46,006 nucleotides of DNA from Bacteroidales bacterium (GTDB taxonomy: Bacteria; Bacteroidota; Bacteroidia; Bacteroidales; UBA932), in contig JAKSKO010000007.1 of the NCBI GenBank assembly GCA_024401715.1, positions 1-46,006 of the forward strand, written 5' to 3'. A model generated the notes under the pieces. It was not told where the DNA came from, did no database searches, and was given only the letters and a program-made list of their open reading frames with translations. This document shows, piece after piece, positions 34,460 to 42,868 of this stretch. The position numbers and the translations under genes were made by a program. Position 1 is the stretch's first letter, and each line of letters begins with the position of its first letter.

Positions 34460-34617
34460 CGATTTTATCTCAAAGAGAGAACAATTTAGAGTCTAATCTA
34501 TCATTTCCTCTATTCATCACAATAAAAGAAAGTCCAAAATCTGCTCTTGTTATAGAAAATAAGTATTATTATCTTAGGCCAAGTCAGCCAACAAAATACT
34601 GATTATTTCCACGCACA
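34460..34617. other. AT-rich intergenic spacer without a recognisable gene
   Basis: Poor in G+C, with no ORF that has coding character and no clear hairpin. It separates the leader of the surface-protein operon from the repeat block to the right. Confidence 0.5.
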
Positions 34618-34780
34618 TGACGCAAATGGGGATAATGTGGCATTCAGAGCGCAGGAGGCATGGTTGCTTCCTGTTTGCGACGGGGAAATGCCAATATCGG
34701 CTGGTTGCGTGACGCAAACGGGAGTGCAATGTGCATCTCAAAACGCAGAACGGTGATCACGTCCCCGTTTGCGCAAACCG
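34618..34780. repeat. Degenerate intergenic repeats built on GCAAAYGGG
   Basis: Two imperfect direct copies, 34618-34643 and 34710-34736, both begin TGACGCAAA(T/C)GGG and end in ATGTG(G)CAT. A related TTTGCGACGGGGAAATGCC lies at 34674-34692, and an inverted form CCCCGTTTGCGCAAAC at 34763-34778. The spacing is about 40-50 bases. No ORF of credible coding character covers them. Confidence 0.5.
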
Positions 34781-34807
34781 GAATAAATGTAAATACATGC
34801 CCAAGAC

Positions 34808-34877
34808 GGGATAAATCCCTACTGTAAGGTTCGCGAAGCTTATAGGACTGGGCATAGCCTGATGAGGGCCTGCCCAG
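34808..34877. repeat. Inverted repeats between the repeat block and the Rpn terminator
   Basis: GGGAT/ATCCC form a tight stem at 34808-34819. CTGGGCA at 34848-34854 pairs with TGCCCAG at 34871-34877, with GCC/GGC inside extending the stem. A TTCGCGAA palindrome lies between them at about 34831-34838. Structured RNA or a mobile-element remnant are both possible. Confidence 0.4.
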
Positions 34878-34900
34878 CCCTTGCGGAGAGGCCCGATATA

Positions 34901-34927
34901 AAAAGAGACCGGCCAAAAATCTCTTTT
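34901..34927 (-). terminator. Intrinsic terminator of the Rpn-family gene
   Basis: On the minus strand AAAAGAGA and TCTCTTTT form an 8-base stem around an 11-base loop, followed by TATA. It lies 32 bases after the stop codon at 34960. Confidence 0.65.
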
Positions 34928-34959
34928 AGTCGGCCCCCCTCCTATTGAAGTATTAGTTT

Positions 34960-35886
34960 CTAAAGAGCGGTGATTTGTCCCTCTGACAATCCAGTATACT
35001 TGACAATAATTTTGACATCAACGCCATCGGCCTTCATGGCTTTGGCAATTTCCACTTGCTTTTTGGTCTCGCCTTTGGCAATACCTTTGGCTTCTCCTTT
35101 GAGTTCGGCGTCAAGAAGGCTGTCTTCGATATCGTACTTAGTATCCATAATCCTGTCGTACTCCAGTTGTTCTTCTGCTTTGAGGTTTGCATACAGACTG
35201 GCCTCAAAATAGGCCGCTGCGCCGGGATCATCGGCAAATTCCTGCGGAACCTCTTTCATGTGCTTGGAGTTACGCAACAAAGTTAACCACTTTTTCTCAA
35301 ACTCATTCACATTTTCCACAAGTTTGTCCGATTTGCGGAGCTGCAGGAAGATGTATTCCGGTGAAGCCGGCATCTTTTTGCCTGTATCCACATTGGTGGT
35401 GCGATAATGGATTATAGTACTTTCAAAGTCGTCATCCTTCTCATAAAAGTCCAGGTTGAAGTTAAGGATGGCAATCACATACGTACCCTTGATGTCGTAG
35501 TTGAATTTCCGCTTGTTCTTCTGCTTTTTGGACTTCTTATCATCTGTTTTCTCCAGATCCTTAAGTTTTGAAATGACTTTGGAGGCATAAAACATCATTC
35601 TCTCCCTGAAGTAATAGTGACCGGCGTTTTGCATCTCGATGATGAAATGGTTGCCCTTGTCGTCTTTTGCCAGCACGTCCACTATGGTAGTGCGTTCGTT
35701 CTTGCTCTCCTTGTCCTGCACCGTATTGAGGAACTCAACGCTCTGCACATTGATGCCCTCGATAAAGCTGTTGATAAGGTCGATTGTTGCCGATGAATAC
35801 TCTTTTGTTCCAAAAATCTTCTTGAACACGAAGTCCACTGTCGGGTCTGCAAACACAATGTTGCTGCGATTTCTTTGTTTACTCAT
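34960..35886 (-). CDS. Rpn family recombination-promoting nuclease / PD-(D/E)XK transposase-like protein
   Basis: 308 residues from MSKQRNRSNIVFADPTVDFVFKKIFGTKE; an ATG 4 codons earlier (35898) is also possible. The N-terminal FADPTVDFVFKKIFG is the standard opening of Rpn-type proteins. The nuclease core follows with the Asp of IVDVLAKDDKGNHFIIEMQN at about 75-94, giving the D...E-x-Q variant of the PD-(D/E)XK site, then YYFRERMMFYASKVISKL. The C-terminus has a GEAKGIAKGETKKQVEIAKAM-like repeat and a short helix-turn-helix-like end (IVKYTGLSEGQITAL), both common in the family. E. coli relatives promote RecA-independent recombination. It stands alone in the AT-rich island, with a terminator after it. 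Confidence 0.9.
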   Translation of the reverse strand: MSKQRNRSNIVFADPTVDFVFKKIFGTKEYSSATIDLINSFIEGINVQSVEFLNTVQDKESKNERTTIVDVLAKDDKGNHFIIEMQNAGHYYFRERMMFYASKVISKLKDLEKTDDKKSKKQKNKRKFNYDIKGTYVIAILNFNLDFYEKDDDFESTIIHYRTTNVDTGKKMPASPEYIFLQLRKSDKLVENVNEFEKKWLTLLRNSKHMKEVPQEFADDPGAAAYFEASLYANLKAEEQLEYDRIMDTKYDIEDSLLDAELKGEAKGIAKGETKKQVEIAKAMKADGVDVKIIVKYTGLSEGQITAL

Positions 35887-35911
35887 AGCTTGATACATTT
35901 TAATCAAGCTG

Positions 35912-35919
35912 CAATACTA
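35912..35919 (-). promoter_or_regulatory. Possible -7 box for the Rpn-family gene
   Basis: Minus-strand TAGTATTG has one mismatch to TAnnTTTG and lies 26 bases before the chosen start codon. Weak. Confidence 0.3.
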
Positions 35920-36007
35920 TAAGATTATTTCCTGAAATCACAGAAATTAAAAGCTCCGATGTAAGATTTTGTGAATTTTTGTGCTTTTTGTTTATTTTGA
36001 AATTTTT

Positions 36008-36030
36008 TGAGACGAGTTCCAACTGTCTCA
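36008..36030. repeat. Inverted repeat in the gap before the Rpn-family gene
   Basis: TGAGAC and AGTT pair with AACT and GTCTCA (one bulged G, two-base loop), a 10-base stem. No T run follows on either strand, so it is not a standard terminator. It may mark transcript end of the ThiL-like gene or a protein-binding site. Confidence 0.4.
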
Positions 36031-36081
36031 GATAAAACTGACCCATGCTAAGATAAAAAAAAGGCGATGAGGCTGGCTGTT

Positions 36082-37044
36082 TTAGATATTGTGCTCCAGG
36101 CCGTCAGGAGAGACAATGACGGTTCCCACCTCCGGCTTTGCCAGGTGTCCAATCACATCCCAGCTCTGAAAATCATGACGGAATTTTTCGTGCTGTCCAA
36201 TAGGTATGGTGAACAGCAGGCAGTTGTCGTCTCCACCCTTCAGTGCCGCCTGAAGCGGATCCACGCCAAGCTCTTTGGCCGCATCAATGCTGCCTCCTGC
36301 AAAAGGAAGCTTGTCCACATATATTTTTATTCCCAGACCGCTGTCGGCTGAAAGCTGCTGAAGAGTGGCCTGCAGTCCCTTGGTGCAGAAATAGGCATAA
36401 GAAGGGATAATTTCCGCCTCATCAAGGGCTTTCAGTGTATATGGAGAGAGTTCGGGCTTCAGATATGCACGCACAAGCTGTTTGTAAGACTCCAGTTTTG
36501 CGTTTCTCTTGTCCTGTGGGAGACTCTGTGCCTTACGCAACATCTGCTCTCCAAGGAAAGCGGCTCCTGCATTGTTGCTTATGCAGATAAGGTCCATGGA
36601 TTTTGCCGCCGGCCTTGCCGATGGGTCTTTGGTGTCCACGCCGCTTGCACACAGGCTTAGGCTGAGACCTGTGAGAGAAGGCTGCAGATCCAGGGCCACG
36701 GACTCGTAGGAAAAGTCTTTCGCTGCGGCAACCACACCTTCCCAGATGCCGGAAACCTCGGCATAATCCAGCTTGGAGCTTACTCCAATGCATATTTTAA
36801 GGATTTTTGGAGTTGCAAGGGTGCTGTAAAGCTCTCCTGTCACCTGCACAACAGCCTTGTATCCAAGGTGCTTGAAAGGAACAAAGGTGAGATCGAAATC
36901 CATACCTTCAAGCAAAAGCCTGGAAGCACTAACCACATGGCCTCCCTCAACTTTGAAATACGGATTAGAACAAGCCTTGAAGCCGCTGTTCTCATACAGT
37001 TTTCTGATAGCACCCGCTGTGCCAAGTTCCTTGAATGTATCCAT
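36082..37044 (-). CDS. ThiL/PurM-superfamily (AIR synthase-related) protein without catalytic motifs
   Basis: 320 residues. The middle of the protein follows thiamine-monophosphate kinase: SRLLLEGMDFDLTFVPFKHLGYKAV at about 41-65 corresponds to the ThiL Asp-x-x-x-Glu-Gly-x-His-Phe segment, and LKGGDDNCLLFTIP at about 274-287 to the C-terminal GGEDYELLF. But the N-terminal GDDAA metal loop is missing (GGHVVSASR in its place), the first Asp is replaced and the N-L-S-D and G-G-D-T motifs are not present (QVTGELYST, LDLQPSLTG). It is therefore probably not an active kinase. It lies 5 bases after dnaE, in the same transcript. Role unknown. Confidence 0.7.
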   Translation of the reverse strand: MDTFKELGTAGAIRKLYENSGFKACSNPYFKVEGGHVVSASRLLLEGMDFDLTFVPFKHLGYKAVVQVTGELYSTLATPKILKICIGVSSKLDYAEVSGIWEGVVAAAKDFSYESVALDLQPSLTGLSLSLCASGVDTKDPSARPAAKSMDLICISNNAGAAFLGEQMLRKAQSLPQDKRNAKLESYKQLVRAYLKPELSPYTLKALDEAEIIPSYAYFCTKGLQATLQQLSADSGLGIKIYVDKLPFAGGSIDAAKELGVDPLQAALKGGDDNCLLFTIPIGQHEKFRHDFQSWDVIGHLAKPEVGTVIVSPDGLEHNI

Positions 37045-37049
37045 TGTCC

Positions 37050-40000
37050 TTACTTAACTATTTTCCATTGAATGCCCATCTGATCCAGGGCCTCGGTGAG
37101 ACTTACGCTTACGCGAACCTTGTATTTGTGGCAGATGAAATCCACAGAGTGTCCGCTTTTCGGGTCCGAAACTATAAGGCTTACAGTTGTGGCTCCCTTG
37201 TTGGCCTTGAACAGCGACGACAAAGCCTTCACATCCACCGTTTCATCGGCACGCACCAGCATTCTGAATTCCTTCACCAACTGCTCCGACACTGTTCCAA
37301 GCATACTTATCTTCCTGAGTTTGAAGCCGTAATCCGGGTCTCCCTTCTCTTTGCGGTCTTCCGGACGCACAAAGAATTTCTCGTCTATCTTGCCCTCTAT
37401 GAAAATGGCGTTGTGAACCTTGAAGAAGGCGAAGAAACTTTCGTAATCCTTGCCGTTCAGCCTTATTTCGTAGGCCCCGTCAAAGTCTTCTATCACTGCC
37501 CTGCCCCAGTTCTTGCCTGATGCCGAAACACCTTGCTCGAAACTGGTTACATAGCCGGCAATGTTCATGTTGCAAGGTTTCTTTGCCTGCTGGGCCCTGG
37601 CTATTATTGAAGGCAATTCCGCGCAGGTGCAACCGGCAAACTGCTCCATCTCAAGCCTGTACATATCCAGAGGGTGAGAGCTCAGGTACATGCCCACAAG
37701 GTCTTTTTCCAGCCTCAGAAGCTCCATCAGATCCGGTTCCGCCTTCATTACAGGAAGCTCCGGTCTCACCGGCTTCATCTCTTCCGATCCGCCGAAAAGC
37801 GATGCACCCTCGTCATAGCTATCGTTCTTCACCATATCCGCATAGCGCACAAGGGCATCTGTAAAGGTTTCGCCGTTAGGCATAGGCATGCGGTACTGCC
37901 AGCGCGGAATGCCGAAACTGTCGAAGGCACCGGAATAAAGCAGGTTCTCGAAGGTGCGCTTGCTCATCATGGAGGACATTCGCTCTGCGAAATCGTAGAT
38001 ATCGGTGAAGAGACCGTTCTCGTCCCTTTCCCTTAGAAGTTCCTGCACAACGTTGTCTCCGAAGCCCTTTATACCGCTTAGGCCGAAGCGTATGTCACCC
38101 GCAGCATTTACAGTGAACTTGTTGTCCGACTCGTTCACATCTGGGTTCAGAACCTTTATCTTGTGGGCCTTGCAATCGGCCATTATCTTCTTGATCTCAT
38201 CCATTTTGGAGAGATTGCAGGTGAGGTTGGCGGCAAGGAATTCGGCCGTGTAGTGGGCCTTCAGATAGCCTGTCTGGTAGCTTACCCAGGCATAGCAGGT
38301 TGCGTGGCTCTTATTGAAGGCATACTGGGCGAATTTCTCCCAATCCTTCCATATCTTGTCCAGAACCTTCTCCGGATGGCCGTTGGCAACACCGTTCTTC
38401 ATGAACTTCTCCTTCAGCTCCTGCATCACGGCTATCTGCTTCTTACCCATGGCCTTACGCAGCTTGTCCGCCTCACCCTTGGTGAAAGAGGACAGCTGGC
38501 GGCTTAGAAGCATCACCTGCTCCTGGTAAACCGTAACACCATATGTATCGGCCAGATACTTCTCCATATCCGGCAGGTCATACACGATAGGGGCAACGCC
38601 CAGCTTGCGGTCTACGAAATCCGGGATGTAATCCATAGGACCCGGACGGTAGAGGGCGTTCATGGCTATGAGGTCCTCGAAACGCGAAGGCTGAAGCTTC
38701 TGCAGCCACTTTTTCATGCCCGGAGACTCGAACTGGAACACGCTGTCCGTGTCTCCACGGCCGTAAAGCTGATAGGTTAGAGGGTCGTCGATAGGAATCT
38801 TTTCAATGTCGAATTCCTCTCCCCTTCTGGCCTTGATGGTGTTCATGCACTCCTTGATGATACTTAGGGTGTTCAAACCCAGGAAGTCCATCTTCAGCAT
38901 GCCCACCTCCTCTATGAAGTGGCCGTCATACTGGGAAATCCACATATCCTCTCCCGTTTCCTTGTCCTTGGCAATGGAAATAGGAATGTAATCCGTGAGG
39001 TCTCCCCTGCCTATGATTGTGGCGCAGGCATGCACACCCACCTGGCGCACGCTTCCCTCCAGCTTCTGGGCATAGTAAAGAACCTCCTTGTTCACCTCCG
39101 GTCCGTTGGCAAGCTCTTCCTTGAATTCCGGAACCAGACGATAGCAATTCTTCAGGTTTATCTTAACATCCACCTCTTCCAGGCCCTTCTGGAACCATTT
39201 TTTCTCTATGGTCTTTTCTCCGGTCTCCTTGTCTTCCACCTCCACTTCCTTCTCGAAGGACTTGAAACCGGGCTTCAGCTCGTCCAGCTTGGGATTGAAA
39301 GGATATTCCTTCTCCACCCTCTCGCTTAGGCGGTCCGGAACCATCTTGGCAAGGCGGTTGCTTTCGTCTATGCTAAGCTGGGTGATGCGGGCAACATCCT
39401 TGATGGCGCTTTTCGCAGCCATCGTGCCGAAGGTGATAACCTGGGAAACATGCTCGTTGGAATAGGTACGCTTCACATAATCGTGCACCCACGGCAGGTT
39501 CTCAAAATCCACATCTATATCCGGCATGCTTATACGGTCCGGATTCAGGAACCTCTCGAACAGAAGGTCATATCTGATAGGGTCCAGATTGGTGATTCCA
39601 AGGCAGTAGGCCACAACGGAGCCCGCTGCGGAACCACGTCCAGGGCCAACATACCAGCCCGCCTTCCTGGATGCCGCAATATAGTCCTGAACTATAAGGA
39701 AATAGTCCGGGAAACCCATACGGCAGATGGTCTTTAGCTCGAAATCCAGACGTTCCGCCTGCTCCTGGTTCAGGGTTTCGCCATAGCGCTCCCTGGCACC
39801 CTCGAAGGTAAGATGGCACAGATAAGCAACGGAATGGCAGAACTCGTCGCCGCGATAGGTCTTGTCTATGACCTCGCCTGTCTTCTTGTCCTTCTTTATG
39901 GTGTAGCGGCCCTCATCTATGATTTCCCTGTACTTCTCCAGATAAGAGTCTATCTGCGCCATGAAGGCAGGGTCTATCTCGTATTTCGGAAGCACGTGGC

Positions 40001-40886
40001 CGCGGTCTATCTCGTAGGACTCTATCTTGTCCACTATCTCCTGCACGTTGGAAATGGCCTCCGGATGGTCCGGGAACAGGGCCAGCATCTCCTCCTCGCT
40101 CTTGAGATATTCCTGCTGGGTATAGCGCAGACGTGAAGGGTCGCTTATGTTGGCGTTGGTGGTGAGGCATATCAGGCGGTCGTGAACCGGGCCATCCTCC
40201 CTGCGCACGAAATGAACATCGTTCGTTGCAACGGTCTTCACCCCGCACTCTTCGGAGAGCTGGAAAATAACTTCGTTAACCTCCTTCTGGCGGTCGTAAA
40301 CCTCTATAACCCTTGAATAAGCCTCCGCAGGAAGGTCCGATACCTCTGTCTTGTGAAGCTGCACTTCCAGATAGTAATCCTCCCCGAACACCTTTTTGTG
40401 CCACTCAATGGCCTCTTTCGCCCCCTCAATGTTGCCGGCCATGATGTTTTTAGGAATCTCTCCGGCAAGGCAGGCACTGCAGCAGATGAGGTTTTCGTGG
40501 TACTGCTCTATTATTTCGTGCGTAACACGGGGCTTGCCGTAATACATACCGTTGATGTGGCCTTCGGAAACTATCTTCATCAGGTTCTTGTAACCGTCAT
40601 AGTTCTTGGCCAACAGTATCAGGTGGTAGTATTTGCGGTGTTCGTTATCCTTCAGTTTGTGGCTGTAGTGCATGGTCACATACACCTCGCAGCCTATGAT
40701 AGGCTTCACCGAAGGATGTTTCCTGCTTTCGTTCATGAACACCTTCACACCGTACATGTTGCCGTGGTCTGTGATGGCCAGGGCGGGCATATTCAGCTCT
40801 TCGCAACGCGAAAACAGATCCTTGATGGCCGAAAGACCGTCAAGGATTGAATACTGGGTATGTACGTGAAGGTGACTGAACGCCAT
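37050..40886 (-). CDS. dnaE: DNA polymerase III alpha subunit (DnaE)
   Basis: 1278 residues from MAFSHLHVHTQYSILDG. The N-terminal PHP domain retains a complete set of metal ligands: His7 and His9 (HLHVHT), Asp16 (ILDG), the His of TDHGNM, the Glu of GCEVYV, the His of YYHLIL, the Cys of CCSACLAG, and the Asp and His of TNDVHF. The polymerase core has the catalytic PDIDVDF at about 455-461 and DFLGLNTL further on, then the helix-hairpin-helix, OB-fold and C-terminal tau-binding regions. It is the replicative polymerase. A TTG two codons upstream is open, but ATG is preferred. It sits between glyS and the ThiL-like gene. Confidence 0.96.
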   Translation of the reverse strand: MAFSHLHVHTQYSILDGLSAIKDLFSRCEELNMPALAITDHGNMYGVKVFMNESRKHPSVKPIIGCEVYVTMHYSHKLKDNEHRKYYHLILLAKNYDGYKNLMKIVSEGHINGMYYGKPRVTHEIIEQYHENLICCSACLAGEIPKNIMAGNIEGAKEAIEWHKKVFGEDYYLEVQLHKTEVSDLPAEAYSRVIEVYDRQKEVNEVIFQLSEECGVKTVATNDVHFVRREDGPVHDRLICLTTNANISDPSRLRYTQQEYLKSEEEMLALFPDHPEAISNVQEIVDKIESYEIDRGHVLPKYEIDPAFMAQIDSYLEKYREIIDEGRYTIKKDKKTGEVIDKTYRGDEFCHSVAYLCHLTFEGARERYGETLNQEQAERLDFELKTICRMGFPDYFLIVQDYIAASRKAGWYVGPGRGSAAGSVVAYCLGITNLDPIRYDLLFERFLNPDRISMPDIDVDFENLPWVHDYVKRTYSNEHVSQVITFGTMAAKSAIKDVARITQLSIDESNRLAKMVPDRLSERVEKEYPFNPKLDELKPGFKSFEKEVEVEDKETGEKTIEKKWFQKGLEEVDVKINLKNCYRLVPEFKEELANGPEVNKEVLYYAQKLEGSVRQVGVHACATIIGRGDLTDYIPISIAKDKETGEDMWISQYDGHFIEEVGMLKMDFLGLNTLSIIKECMNTIKARRGEEFDIEKIPIDDPLTYQLYGRGDTDSVFQFESPGMKKWLQKLQPSRFEDLIAMNALYRPGPMDYIPDFVDRKLGVAPIVYDLPDMEKYLADTYGVTVYQEQVMLLSRQLSSFTKGEADKLRKAMGKKQIAVMQELKEKFMKNGVANGHPEKVLDKIWKDWEKFAQYAFNKSHATCYAWVSYQTGYLKAHYTAEFLAANLTCNLSKMDEIKKIMADCKAHKIKVLNPDVNESDNKFTVNAAGDIRFGLSGIKGFGDNVVQELLRERDENGLFTDIYDFAERMSSMMSKRTFENLLYSGAFDSFGIPRWQYRMPMPNGETFTDALVRYADMVKNDSYDEGASLFGGSEEMKPVRPELPVMKAEPDLMELLRLEKDLVGMYLSSHPLDMYRLEMEQFAGCTCAELPSIIARAQQAKKPCNMNIAGYVTSFEQGVSASGKNWGRAVIEDFDGAYEIRLNGKDYESFFAFFKVHNAIFIEGKIDEKFFVRPEDRKEKGDPDYGFKLRKISMLGTVSEQLVKEFRMLVRADETVDVKALSSLFKANKGATTVSLIVSDPKSGHSVDFICHKYKVRVSVSLTEALDQMGIQWKIVK

Positions 40887-40895
40887 AGACAACTA

Positions 40896-42434
40896 TTAGA
40901 GATTCCTAAGCAGATTGTTAAGGTTAACCTCTTTGTCTATAAGGCTGCGCAGATCTTCAATTTTAACACGCTCCTGCTGCATTGTATCGCGGTGACGCAC
41001 TGTGACGCAACCGTCATTGAGAGAATCGTGGTCTACTGTGATACAGAAAGGTGTGCCGATTGCATCCTGGCGGCGGTAACGCTTGCCGATGGAATCTTTC
41101 TCCTCGTACTGGCAGTTGAAATCGTATTTCAGATCGTCCATAATCTTCTGCGCAAGCTCTGGAAGGCCGTCCTTCTTGACAAGAGGAAGCACTGCAGCCT
41201 TCACTGGTGCAAGCGGAGCAGGGATGCTGAGCACAACGCGGGTCTCGCCGTTCTCCAGCTGCTCCTCCTTGTATGCGTGGCTAAGCACTGCAAGAACCAT
41301 ACGGTCCACACCGATTGATGTCTCGATAACGTACGGAGTGTATGAGCGGTTCTCCTCCGGATCGAAGTACTCTATCTTCTTGCCGCTGAACTTCTGGTGG
41401 TTGCCAAGGTCGAAATCTGTACGGCTGTGGATACCCTCAAGCTCCTTGAAGCCGAACGGGAAGTTGAACTCCACGTCTGTTGCCGCATTTGCATAGAGAG
41501 CGAGTTGCTCGAGGTCGTGGAAACGGTAGTTCTCCGCACCCATGCCAAGATTAACGTGCCACTTCATACGGGTCTCTTTCCATTTCTTGAACCAGTCAAG
41601 CTCTGTGCCCGGTTTAATGAAGAACTGCATCTCCATCTGCTCGAACTCGCGCATGCGGAAGATGAACTGACGTGCCACAATCTCGTTACGGAAGGCCTTT
41701 CCTATCTGTGCTATACCGAAAGGAATCTTCATACGGCCTGTCTTCTGCACGTTAAGGTAGTTCACGAAAATACCCTGTGCTGTCTCCGGACGCAGATAGA
41801 TTGTGCTTGCGCCGTCCGCTGTAGAGCCCATGGAGGTGCTGAACATGAGGTTGAACTGACGCACCTCTGTCCAGTTGCAGGTGCCGCTGATAGGACATAC
41901 GATGTTGCAGTCCACGATAATCTGGCGGTACTCCTCGAAATTGCTCTCCTGCTGTGCCTTCAGGAAACGGCCGTGAACCTCGTCATATTTGGCCTGCTCA
42001 CGTTTCACATTAGGGTTGGTGGCGCGGAACTGGGTCTCGTCGAAGCTCTCGCCGAATTTCTTGCGGCCCTTCTCCACCTCCTTGTTCATCTTCTCATCTA
42101 TCTTTGCAAGATAATCCTCGATGAGGACATCGGCGCGATAACGCTTCTTGCTGTCCTTGTTATCGATTAGAGGATCGTTGAAAGCACCAACGTGGCCCGA
42201 TGCCTCCCAGATTCTAGGGTGCATGAAAATACATGAGTCAATACCCACGATATTCTCGTTCAGGCGTGTCATTGCATTCCACCAGTACTGTTTGATGTTC
42301 TGTTTAAGCTCCGATCCCATCTGGCCGTAATCATAAACAGCGCCAAGACCGTCATAGATCTCTGATGACGGGAAAATGAATCCGTACTCCTTACAGTGAG
42401 CAACCAGGATTTTAAAAAGTTCTTCTTGTGTCAT
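40896..42434 (-). CDS. glyS: Glycyl-tRNA synthetase (dimeric, archaeal/eukaryal type)
   Basis: 512 residues, a class II synthetase. The N-terminal FIFPSSEIYDGLGAVYDYGQMG, the ISGTCNWTEVRQFNLMF block, RPETAQGIFVNYL and motif 2 in FGIAQIGKAFRNEIVARQFIFRMREF are all typical, as is motif 3 in PYVIETSIGVDRMVLAVL. The anticodon-binding domain follows from about 400. This single-chain alpha2 form replaces the glyQ/glyS pair of proteobacteria and is the usual type in Bacteroidota. It charges tRNA-Gly. The dnaE start is 9 bases after its stop codon. Confidence 0.96.
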   Translation of the reverse strand: MTQEELFKILVAHCKEYGFIFPSSEIYDGLGAVYDYGQMGSELKQNIKQYWWNAMTRLNENIVGIDSCIFMHPRIWEASGHVGAFNDPLIDNKDSKKRYRADVLIEDYLAKIDEKMNKEVEKGRKKFGESFDETQFRATNPNVKREQAKYDEVHGRFLKAQQESNFEEYRQIIVDCNIVCPISGTCNWTEVRQFNLMFSTSMGSTADGASTIYLRPETAQGIFVNYLNVQKTGRMKIPFGIAQIGKAFRNEIVARQFIFRMREFEQMEMQFFIKPGTELDWFKKWKETRMKWHVNLGMGAENYRFHDLEQLALYANAATDVEFNFPFGFKELEGIHSRTDFDLGNHQKFSGKKIEYFDPEENRSYTPYVIETSIGVDRMVLAVLSHAYKEEQLENGETRVVLSIPAPLAPVKAAVLPLVKKDGLPELAQKIMDDLKYDFNCQYEEKDSIGKRYRRQDAIGTPFCITVDHDSLNDGCVTVRHRDTMQQERVKIEDLRSLIDKEVNLNNLLRNL

Positions 42435-42439
42435 ATTTT

Positions 42440-42868
42440 CTAATTGTTTCTTATTTCATTCAAAGGAATCATCACAAAATCGCGCTCCAGCATCCGCGGA
42501 TGCGGTATTTGCAAATCTTCTTCATTTATTGTCAAATCCGAATAAACAAGGATGTCTATATCTATGGGCCTGTTGCTGTATATGCGGCGGCCGTTTTCGT
42601 CAAACTTCGGCCCTGTGCATTCCCTGCCCATCTCCCTCTCTATCCCCTTCAATGCCGATAAAAGGGCCCGGGGCTGAAGTTCCGTACGTATTTCACAGCA
42701 CAGGTTCAGAAAATCGTTGCCGTCAAAACCTTCGGCCTTTGTCTCCAGCACAGAAGAAACTTTCACAACACTTGTTCCTTCCAGCCGGTTTATGGCTTGC
42801 AGGGCCCTTTCCAGCATTTCCTCTCTGTTGCCCATATTGGAGCCCAGGCCAAGGAAAACGCTATTCAT
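42440..42868 (-). CDS. folK: 6-hydroxymethyl-7,8-dihydropterin pyrophosphokinase
   Basis: 142 residues from MNSVFLGLGSNMGNREE. HPPK motifs in order: LGLGSNMGNR, KVSSVLETKAEG, NDFLNLCCEI, and the catalytic RPIDIDILVY with its two metal-binding Asp residues, then IPHPRMLERDFVMIPL. It transfers pyrophosphate from ATP to hydroxymethyl-dihydropterin in folate synthesis. A longer frame to 42898 overlaps the DUF59 gene by 38 bases; the shorter start overlaps by 8 and matches the family. It ends 5 bases before glyS begins. Confidence 0.94.
   Translation of the reverse strand: MNSVFLGLGSNMGNREEMLERALQAINRLEGTSVVKVSSVLETKAEGFDGNDFLNLCCEIRTELQPRALLSALKGIEREMGRECTGPKFDENGRRIYSNRPIDIDILVYSDLTINEEDLQIPHPRMLERDFVMIPLNEIRNN

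Noticed and set aside
34644-34916. A 90-codon open frame on the minus strand through the repeat block.
   Set aside because: It runs across the terminator and repeats and has no coding character; best seen as an artefact of a GC-rich repeat.
35887-36081. Terminal inverted repeats that would make the Rpn gene part of a complete transposon.
   Set aside because: I compared both flanks by eye and found no matching ends or target duplication; only a local hairpin at 36008-36030 is present.
41397-42170. A 257-codon open frame on the plus strand.
   Set aside because: It is antisense to glyS, which is certain from its motifs; the translated sequence is Leu/His/Val-rich shadow.
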